A DNA stretch of 64,000 nucleotides from Gracilaria gracilis (Eukaryota; Rhodophyta; Florideophyceae; Gracilariales; Gracilariaceae). The stretch is from positions 1 through 64,000 of the forward strand of contig JARGSG010000133.1 in the NCBI GenBank assembly GCA_030374805.1, read 5' to 3'. Of the stretch, positions 56,330 through 64,000 are shown piece after piece. How positions within the stretch are numbered: the stretch's first letter is position 1; each line of letters starts with the position of its first letter. The position numbers and the translations under genes are program-made. Below the pieces are notes generated by a model. The model was given only the letters and a program-made list of their open reading frames with translations. It was not told where the DNA came from and ran no database searches.

Positions 56330-57447
56330 CTTCGGCCACAGCCAGAATCCTATCGTCCTTCAACTATGCTTGTCTTGATATACCTCATCTTCTGCATCTG
56401 CTTCTCTTTCACCAAGTAATCATCTTCCAATAGAAAGCCTTTGTTGACAAAGTAATGAGCCTCAACACTGGCAAACACAACGTTTTCGACATCGCTAACA
56501 GTCATTGTCCACTTCAGCTGCACCGTCTGTTTTCTGCAAAACTACAAACACTGCGCTCCCAGTTGCTCCATGCGTTTGCCGTCACACGTCGTCCCTCCTT
56601 GTTTTCCTACTGCCTTAAAAGGCTATGGAAAGCTTTGATGATGATATCTTCCGAATCTGTCATTTCTTTTGGCAGACCACACAAAAAGGCTTTTATTGGC
56701 CTTTTGGCCCACAACCAGTCTAATTCCTGTTTGCATGACAAGCAAATACCTCAAACAATCGTGCCTACCACACGATGAGCATGCTCTTGTGCGTATGCAA
56801 TCGAGAACGTTGATACCCAGCTCCCACCAAACAGTATCCAGCTTTCAATTACAGCTGCCTCTCGCATACGCTCCATGTCTTCAACAAGATCCCATGTCGT
56901 ATTTTCTTCAGCACAGGCGAGTGGTTGTCACTTTCCACATCCTCTTTGACCAAACAGGACAAATTATGTATGCTAAAATTCACGGGGAGGCTTAGAACCA
57001 GATTTATTGTACTTCATAAGGACACGTAACTTAAGAAACGCAGAGAAGGAAAAACTGATACAGATTGAATATAGCACAATGCTTACCTCTTGGAAAAAAA
57101 ATACCACGGTGTGCAGAAACGGTGCCGCCCCCAGGTCCGCCGTGTACAAAGCAGATTGCTCGTCCGTTGCGATTTCTTCAGACCTCGTAGTATACTTTAT
57201 AGGTCTCTGAAACTTGTAGGTAGTCCTTGTGAAACGGCTGAATGCGTGAATATAATGGTCGCCTTGAGACAGACGGATTTTGGTTCTGAACACGATTTCC
57301 AAAAAGTGCTGGCCATTGTACACAAACTGGTTTTGGATTGCAAAATATTTCGCAATGTGATCCACTTCCCAAAGATCTTGCGGCAAGCGGAACGAAGTGG
57401 ACGAAATGTAAGCGTCGAGGGAGACGCAGTGAAGTTGTGGAGCACAA
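56330..57447 (-). pseudogene. Proline iminopeptidase, intron-containing, multiple stops
   Basis: Exon 1 (down to 57087): IQPFHKDYLQVSETYKVYYE, TGA, then AICFVHGGPGGGTVSAHRG, the oxyanion-hole HGGPGG motif. Intron 56973-57086. Exon 2: FVLFGQRGCGK (family FDQRGCG), then TGA, NTTWDLVEDMERMREAAVIE and ILFGGSWVSTFSIAYAQEH. The nucleophile elbow GGSWGST has lost one Gly. Then TGA, GICLSCKQELDWLW, TAG, ANAWSNWE, and after a shift HYFVNKGFLLEDDYL and IVEGR. This alpha/beta hydrolase removes N-terminal Pro from peptides. At least four stops and a frameshift make it a clear relic. Confidence 0.85.
56973..57086 (-). other. Intron of the proline iminopeptidase relic (114 bp)
   Basis: Minus strand GTAAGC at 57086 and acceptor GAATTTTAG ending at 56973. 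Removing it joins the HGGPGG exon to the DQRGCG exon as in the family. A retained intron argues against a retroprocessed copy. Confidence 0.7.
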
Positions 57448-58180
57448 AGCCTAGCATGTTCACCAGATTTATTCGGAACGGCTTCCAACGTGTTGTCTTG
57501 TCTTATTGCAGCATAACCTACAGAGGCAGGTGAATCGACGATTCCTAATAGAACTAGCATCCGTGCAAATTCAATATTTTCTGCGCAGTGAATTAGGAAG
57601 GAGTTTGGTTTCGCAGATGATGCATCTCATCCCGTTTTCCCATCTATAGATACCGTTGGTAGATCCTGATGGCATCTAGGACACCACCTTTTGGTATTCG
57701 AGAATGCAAACCTTGAGGAAAAGGTCAGCCCTCTTACCCTTCGACCTCCGTACAATATGAGCTACACAAGTATTGAAACAATGCTCCTGTGTCAGGATGT
57801 GAAGTCAGAGGCGAAGAATCGCAACCTTGATTCTTTTCCATTACTTGAAAGACAATGTTCGTCCGTTGGTTGTGCCTCTCTAATTATTCACTAGAAATGA
57901 AGTCAAATTGTCCAAAAAGCTGTCAGTGATAATGTAAATTAGGTGGCACCGGTTTATTCAACTACTTTTAGTGTTTACGAGAGCACTTTTTGCTCTCTAC
58001 TCTCTACATCAACGCCAAGCTAAGGAGGACAAGGCTTACCGCCAAGTTTTCCAACGTCTCACAATGCATTCGCTCTAAGAAACGCATCTGCAGTATGGAT
58101 ATGTTTAAATACAAGAACACGTCAATCTGCATATGAATGCATATGAGTCAGAGAGTGAAAGTTACCAGTTGCTGTCAACT
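57448..58180. other. No identified gene
   Basis: A minus frame near 57500-57640 reads KPNSFLIHCAENIEFARMLV and could be an eroded gene, but I cannot assign it. The rest is AT-rich intergenic-like DNA. Confidence 0.35.
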
Positions 58181-58182
58181 GT

Positions 58183-59363
58183 TTAAGATTTGAAGTTGAA
58201 TCGTTTTTTTTGTAGTTTGGGAATACGATATGCGTATAGGGGATGCGGAGGGAACCATTGTTCCCATGCGACGGGAATTGGCAGTTCAATGGCAATTGGT
58301 TCAGCACTGTCGGTTTCCAATGAGTCCATGCGGTTTGGTGGTGATGCTGAAGGAGATTCAGAGATTAACACAGTTGTGCCCGGTGCTTCCGACATCATTT
58401 CCATTACATCAGAATGCACCACCAAATCCCTCTTGCTCACTGACGGTGACAGCGACGCAGTAGGGAGAGAGGATGCTGTCGGAGCCACTTATTATGGTGC
58501 AACAGCGATTGGGAGTTGGCTTGCAATCGGGGTAAGTGCGCTCATATCCATATCCAACGATTCCGATGGCCTTGTTAACGATGTAGACGGCATCTCAGAC
58601 ATGAGCCCAGTTGTGCTCGGTTCATCTGGACTCGCTTCCACCACATCTGACGGCGTCACCAAATCACTTTTACTTGCGAAGGGCTTCGCAGAGACACTCA
58701 ACGCAGTATCCGTAATGTTCATTGTCCCACTCATAGAAATGTCCACACTCGGAATAGAAGAAGGCACATCCGTGTCATCCACCGGAATCACCGAAAACAC
58801 AACAGTGTCGCTGTGGCATAGCTTGCTTCTTGTGATATTGTATCCATTGCATTCTGTCCATTTGACGGTTCAGTCATTGTCTCGTCTTTCCTACTCACCA
58901 AAGGTGAAGATGCCGGACTGGATGAAATCAATGTAACAGCTGTAGCCGACGCTCTCGGTGATACGAGTGTACTCGCACTCGGCATAAGAGTGCTCATACC
59001 CACCGAGTCAGTCGGGATTCCCGACAACACAAATGGTGTCTCTGAGAATAACAAAGTCGCACTCGGCGCTTCTGATATCATTTCCATTACATGCGAAGGC
59101 GCAACCAAATCTGGCTCATTCGGAAACGGCGACGGGTTCGGAGCGGAGGATAGCAACAGAACCGTTGTACCCGATAGGCTGGCAATCGGACCTCGGCTCG
59201 CGCTCGGAGTATTCGATTCCGATGGGTTCATCGAAGTTTCGATTGATGCCCTTACGCTCGGCGTCCGCGCGTGTACAAGCGCCACGACTCGCAGAAACAA
59301 CAAGCCGACGCGCATGGTGACAAACGTACTCGATGCAAGCAAGCAGCGTTGACATTTGTACAC
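58183..59363 (-). pseudogene. Secreted Ser/Thr/Pro-rich (mucin-like) protein with repeats, interrupted
   Basis: From about 59312 the minus frame starts MRVGLLFLRVVALVHA, a likely signal peptide, then Ser/Thr/Pro-rich sequence. A ~90-100-residue repeat occurs three times, recognisable by NEPDLVAPSHVMEMISEAPS, KSDLVTPSDVVEASPDEPS and KRDLVVHSDVMEMMSEAPG. A one-base shift lies near 58800 and two adjacent stops (TAA TAA) lie at about 58488-58493 between repeats, after which the frame continues to TAG/TGA near 58183. A cell-surface or wall protein is inferred from composition. Confidence 0.5.
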
Positions 59364-59410
59364 CTAAGCCGGAGTACGGATGACAGGGCACCCTTGTGCT
59401 TTGCTTTATT

Positions 59411-60190
59411 CTACAATTTGTTCTCCTTATCCCATTGCGCCTGCGTTGGAACGAAACGAGATTTGCAACCCCTTCGGGTAAGCGCTTCAACTTGAGAAAG
59501 TGCTGTAAAAGGCTTTCGTTCCCTGGATAGTAAGGTATATCTTAAGTGTTCGAGAAATATGCTGGTACAAAAGTTGTTGTGAGTTGCACTTTGTGAATCC
59601 CTTCGCTTCCATAGATTGATGAGATGGAGATATTGCCTTTTAGTATCCAGCCCGAACTTTCTGTTCTGCGATTCTAGGCAGAAAATGGACTCATTCCGAA
59701 TCACGCAGCGAAACAGAATAAGCCCTTTGAATGCGTCATCATTTTGGAACCCACAGCTTAGCTGTACATCTTCAACGAAGTTCATCAAGTCCTTCACGGA
59801 CCTTGCATACCTTTCCGAATCACGTCCCAATTGCTTGTCATGTAGCCATGTAGCAAACACAATCCCGGCAGTCACAGGATTTTGGCGGTATTCCCCAGTC
59901 CCAACTAAAGATGAAGTTAACATTGCTCGGTAGAGAGCGTATTCCGTTTCCCAGCTTATGGCTTCAGCATCCGGCACCATGCGTTTCTTCTTCTCATCTA
60001 ACGTGCTTTTTGAATTATCCGCCATATGTATTCCCATTGCAGAAACGATGTAGAGAGTTCTACGAAAAGGAGACAAAATGGTTTCTCTTGCAAGTGGGTT
60101 TTTGGTTGTAGTGAAGAAAGATTTTGATGCCAAGGACCATTTTATTTGCAACACAATAGCTCCAACGACTTGAGCAGCATTGATGTTCAA
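59411..60190 (-). CDS. Unidentified protein, 259 aa, open frame
   Basis: Uninterrupted ATG-to-TAG frame in moderate-GC DNA, one of the few long intact ones here. A hydrophobic/basic N-terminus (residues ~1-55, with SPFRRTLYIVSAMG) is followed by a charged, helical body (VPDAEAISWETEYALYRAML, YARSVKDLMNFVEDVQL). A second Met at ~52 (MGIHMADNSKSTLDEKKKR) could be the real start. No family recognised. Confidence 0.5.
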   Translation of the reverse strand: MNINAAQVVGAIVLQIKWSLASKSFFTTTKNPLARETILSPFRRTLYIVSAMGIHMADNSKSTLDEKKKRMVPDAEAISWETEYALYRAMLTSSLVGTGEYRQNPVTAGIVFATWLHDKQLGRDSERYARSVKDLMNFVEDVQLSCGFQNDDAFKGLILFRCVIRNESIFCLESQNRKFGLDTKRQYLHLINLWKRRDSQSATHNNFCTSIFLEHLRYTLLSRERKPFTALSQVEALTRRGCKSRFVPTQAQWDKENKL

Positions 60191-60644
60191 CCGTACTTCT
60201 GTTTTTGTTCCTACCCTAAACTCTACTACGCATGTGATCGTTCAGTTTGCAATTTGGCTTGTAGTCCAGACGTCGACGTTTTAACGACAGTCTGAGCGGA
60301 TTCGTACAAGAGACGTTGGCATGTGGCATTGGCTTTCTCGTGCACTGACTAACGTACGAAAGCCATGTGGTCGCGTTCAAGCACTAGGAATTGCCCCGGC
60401 TCGAGACGTGTCTACGGAAGCCGTCAGTCCCCCCGCGCACGCGTGGTGGGGGTCCTCTGCGGTCAGGCTGTGTCGTGCACAGAGCGTGCGACGCTCGGCT
60501 GCTTTTGAGCAGCGCCAAGCCGCTCGCGTGGAGAGACGAGCGTTTGAGCGGAGATGGCGCTTTCGAATTGACAGCCCTCGCTGGCTCACATTAGTGTGAC
60601 GGGTCAGCGCGTAGCAGGCAGCTACGCGTTCTCCTGGTTCTTTT

Positions 60645-60967
60645 AGAGTTACTTTCTTGTAACTCTATTCCATGAGACTCTCGATACGGAATGCAGAGTT
60701 GCAAAGAATGCAAATATAGATCGCACGAATCTTCAACCCCTTCGTTGGGACAATCCAGGAGAATGCTCCTTGCAGTACGAAAGACTTGGTCCAATCGGTG
60801 ACAGAAGACTTGATTGCATTCGAAGAAGCCCCTCACAGGGGCCGTGATTGGCATCTAGCTTGCCCATCTAAACGTTTTAGTTCTTCTTCATCAGGATCGT
60901 CAATCTCTACTGCTTCCATGCTTTGTGCTAAATTGGCGTCAGACGTACCATGCTCACTAGTTGCCAT
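60645..60967 (-). pseudogene. Unidentified N-terminal fragment (MATSEHGTSD..)
   Basis: ATG 60967 on the minus strand opens an acidic segment (EAVEIDDPDEEELKRLDGQA). It stops at TGA near 60832, after which the frame reads on as WTKSFVLQGAFSWIVPTKG and beyond. The upstream region is not GC-extreme. A real 5' coding end is plausible; identity unknown. Confidence 0.35.
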
Positions 60968-61211
60968 TTGTTGTCTTTGCTTCTGCTTAAGCGTAGGTGA
61001 CAGGCAAGTGGGAGAGCGCTAGATACCGAGCACTCAATTGGTCTGGGGCGGAGAGGGATCGTGGTGGTTGAGGAATGTGCGGCAGTAAATTGGGAGAGGA
61101 GAAGGTGAGAGAGATGAAGGCGACGGGACTCGGATGGTGTAAAGTTACATAGGAGAGCGAGGGCGCGGCGCTGAGGACTGCGCGCTATGCTAACTTGCGG
61201 CGACGCATGGC

Positions 61212-61613
61212 TTGCTGCGTGTGCTCAACGCGGTGGTTGTGCACGTGTCGGACGCGCGCTGTGGCCACGCGCTGCGCGTCGCGCTTCGAAGCGCCTTCCT
61301 CGCTTGCAGCACCACGGCGCCGGCGCAGCGCCCGCCGCCATCTCCGTCGCCGCTTAGCGCGGCCGCGCACTCCGAACATGCCGATTGTGTGCGCTTCGCG
61401 TATCTGGTGGGCATTCTGGACGAGTTCTACGCGCAGGCCATACGGTTGCCGCTGGTGGACGATCTGTTATTTGCGCATGACATATGGACATATCCATCGT
61501 CGCAAAAGATGCGCATGGCGCCGTTCGCCACAGCCAGTCAATGCGCGCGATGGGGGCATGGGGCAGCATTGCGACGCGTGGCGAATGCGCGTACCGTATG
61601 TACGGGGACGTGA
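61212..61613 (+). CDS. Unidentified ORF (133 aa), GC-rich N-terminus
   Basis: The most protein-like part is FAYLVGILDEFYAQAIRLPL followed by VDDLLFAHDIWTYPSS. The first ~55 residues lie in GC-rich DNA and may not be coding. No family recognised; it may be another gene piece. Confidence 0.3.
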   Translation: MLRVLNAVVVHVSDARCGHALRVALRSAFLACSTTAPAQRPPPSPSPLSAAAHSEHADCVRFAYLVGILDEFYAQAIRLPLVDDLLFAHDIWTYPSSQKMRMAPFATASQCARWGHGAALRRVANARTVCTGT

Positions 61614-61749
61614 TGGTGGCAGCGGCAGCGGCAGCGCGCATCGCCAACGAATCGGCCTCCAATGAACACGTGCACACTTTATTTTCTCCGCCCTGCTCAC
61701 GGCCGTCGTCCGCGCCATCCACATCGGTAATAATTAGCTACACGTAGCT

Positions 61750-62264
61750 AGCTATAGGATATACTTCATCCAACCATCTCTTCATTACACCAGTGGTGCA
61801 CGAACGTAAACCGTTCCCATCCCTTCCTGTCGTCCCCTCAACACCCACGTAAAGTTACTTTGTACCGCAAAAATTAGAATCGCACTTCCGCCTCATCTGC
61901 TGTAATGGTAGCCTGAAACAACTTTGAGAGAATATTCACATAATACAATGTAATAAAAAAGTAGCTCCAGCCTCTTGTCAAACTCTCACACAACATCATC
62001 TGATTTGATGGTTTCGAACAAAACCAATATTATATATAGTGAAAGTTGAATAACTAGTCCGTTCCCAGCTTATCAGAAAAGCATGCGCCTCTGATGGCGA
62101 CTGAACAATACTTGCGAACAGAAGCATCGCATTACATTCTAGTTCTGGCAACCTGTTCTTCAAAACACCAAATCTAGAGTAGGGAGACATATATTAATCA
62201 GAGTTACCAAACTGTTCAAAGTTCAAGTAGACCAACTGGACTTCAGCTATGTACACAAGCACAT
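61750..62264. other. AT-rich intergenic region, nothing recognised
   Basis: No frame with coding character; contains ATTATATATAG near 62030. Confidence 0.45.
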
Positions 62265-64000
62265 AATATGTTGAATCTTCTCAAATCTCGCAAGGGTCTA
62301 TCTTATCTTCATCTTGACTATAACTTTAACTTGAAACCAATCAAGACGCTTACTACCAAGGAGCGTAACAAGTCGAGGTTGGGTAGCAGTTTCCATCTTG
62401 TTCGCGAAATCTTACCACTCACGAAACTCGTTGTTGATTCTCATGTTCAGTATAGATTAGGGAACGCGCATGCTTTCCAACAAGCCGATGGTTTGCAATA
62501 CACATTCAATCATGTTGGGCAGCTCACCGGAAGGTGTACATACAAGTACAAGCTCATGAAGCAAATACGGAGGTGCAAGGACATAAAACATGCGATATAC
62601 CAACGCTTCAATGCAGATCCTGGCTGTGGGGTTTGGGCTCCATCCTGGCGTATATATGGCTGTTCTTCATGCGAGTAATTATTCCTTTGCTGCAGAGATG
62701 GCTCGGAAGTCTTCTCGCGTCGCAGTTTGAAGGCAGAAACACCCGTGGGGTTGCGAAGACAGTTACAAAACGACGTGTTGAATCTCATTTTGATCTAGAA
62801 CTACGTGCTCAGGTTATGAACGATATTCTAGAGATGATGCCCCCGGGAATTCGAAATACAAAGACAAAACCATTGTTCAACACCTATCGGAGGCTTGGAG
62901 ATGCTGGAAGAGCAACACGCCATGGAAAGTTCCAGGACTTCCGAAACCTGTAGAGAATATAATCATGCGACATGTTAAATCCAGAGCTGATTGGTGGACT
63001 AATGTTGCTCACTTCAATAGAGAACGGATTTTTAGGGGAGCGACAGTAGATAAGACAATCGTTAAAAAAGAATCGGGGTCGAATGGCACGGTTATGGTTA
63101 AAGGCCGAGCAAGAACGCCAACAGAATTATCTGAAGGACGGGCCGTATATTTCGATCGAAGAAGGCGTTAAGATGCATCGTGCAATGGTTCACTGGCTTG
63201 AAAGTCGTCGCTTTGCTCCAATTCCATTCCCTCCGTTATCCTACAAGCATGACACAAAGCTACTGATTCTGGCTTTGGAACAACTGAAAGAGCAATACGC
63301 CACCCAGAGCCGTCTAGATGCTTCTCAGCGAGAAGAACTTGGCGTAATAGAGCTTGCCTATGATAATCCTCATGAGACGCTGAGCCGCATTAAACGACAT
63401 CTACTAACTCAGCGTGCATTCAAAGAGACGAAAATGGATTTCATGGACAACTATGACCACATAATTCCTGTTCACTACGTGGACCCTATCGAGAAGATAA
63501 CTGACTGCATACGGATCAATACCTGTGGTACGAAGCTGATAAGCGCCGGCTGTTCCCAAATTGGGTCAAACCAGCTGACTCGGAACCCCCGCCACTTCTC
63601 GTTTACAAATGGGCTCCTGGCATAAACAATCTTCATGAAATTTGGGAAACGAAACATGGAGGAACTGTTGTTGTGTACTTGCTTCTGAATAGGATGCTTC
63701 GTCTTGTTATGGATCACAACTTAGCCGGCTACATCACTGCAAAGAACAATGTGAATGTTTCGTTCAAGGATATGTCTCACACGAATTCGTATGGTTTGAT
63801 CCGTGGTTTGCAGTTTTCTTCGTTTATCATGCAATATCATGGCCTGATGTTGGATCTTCTCGTTCTTGGACTTCAGCGATCAACGGAGCTTGGCTTGCTG
63901 GACCGCCCACGGAGGATTATTTGGCAAGTAAATGTGTTTTACAGCTCAAAGAGAGGGAATCACTACCACAAGAAGTCGGCATTCTCTGGCTTTCTGCTGT
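62265..64000 (+). pseudogene. PRP8: PRP8 spliceosomal core factor, central part, multiply frameshifted
   Basis: Reads in pieces: [20 protein letters not shown] and [21 protein letters not shown] two-base TA insertion lies in TATATATGG near 62651. Then [20 protein letters not shown] and [21 protein letters not shown] one-base loss near 62871. Then [19 protein letters not shown] and [16 protein letters not shown]. An extra A near 63069. Then [20 protein letters not shown] and [20 protein letters not shown]. Indels near 63504. Then [18 protein letters not shown] and [19 protein letters not shown]. About 20 residues are missing near 63660. PRP8 holds the spliceosome active site and is normally an intact, single, ~2300-residue gene, so this copy cannot be the working one if the sequence is right. 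It runs off the window. Confidence 0.9.

Noticed and set aside
56973-57560. 195-aa minus-strand ORF as a gene
   Set aside because: It runs out of frame across exon 1 and through the intron of the proline iminopeptidase relic.
58190-58936. 248-aa plus-strand ORF
   Set aside because: Antisense of the Ser/Thr/Pro-rich repeat gene; the minus strand has the signal peptide and repeat structure.

Overview
The window looks like a chromosome-end region of a plastid-bearing (photosynthetic) eukaryote. The support is a DUF3593-DUF2499 gene of cyanobacterial/plastid type, a plant-type ketol-acid reductoisomerase relic, spliceosomal introns of 78 and 114 bp, plant-like CCCTAAA/CCCCTAAA telomeric repeats and a Ty1/copia element. 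I cannot name the species; an alga is the most likely group.

Layout. 1-3285 is a satellite of about 170 bp. 3526-3564 is a short interstitial telomeric tract. 3562-22036 is a head-to-tail array of an endonuclease-less Penelope-like retroelement (PLE): one 5'-truncated copy, five copies of about 3.25 kb and one internally deleted copy. Each unit has a basic coiled-coil ORF1 and a reverse transcriptase ORF2. Each unit's 3' region carries four CACGTG boxes, a TATA box, a hammerhead ribozyme core and a terminal CCCCTAAACC that can pair with the telomeric G-strand. The array ends at 22036 against a subtelomeric repeat (22037-22990). This layout matches telomere-attached PLEs described in other eukaryotes, and it is the most interesting system here.

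23.4-31 kb holds a glycosyltransferase-like gene (minus strand, GGLGxQ motif) split by a copia LTR retrotransposon with 230-bp LTRs and a CAGAC target duplication.

31-64 kb mixes GC-rich low-complexity islands with eroded copies of conserved genes: DUF3593-DUF2499, NDUFA9, an ARM-like gene, a WDR55-like gene, the HisH part of HIS7, KARI, OSGEPL1/Qri7, proline iminopeptidase and PRP8. Nearly all carry frameshifts, in-frame stops or truncations, and all three stop codons occur. The region therefore reads as a gene graveyard (decayed duplicate segment) or a poorly polished assembly, not as a changed genetic code. Genes that may be intact are a cyclophilin-like PPIase, a RING-finger protein, two FCxxxC zinc-finger genes (one with introns) and a few unidentified ORFs. 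I found no convincing tRNA, rRNA or CRISPR array.
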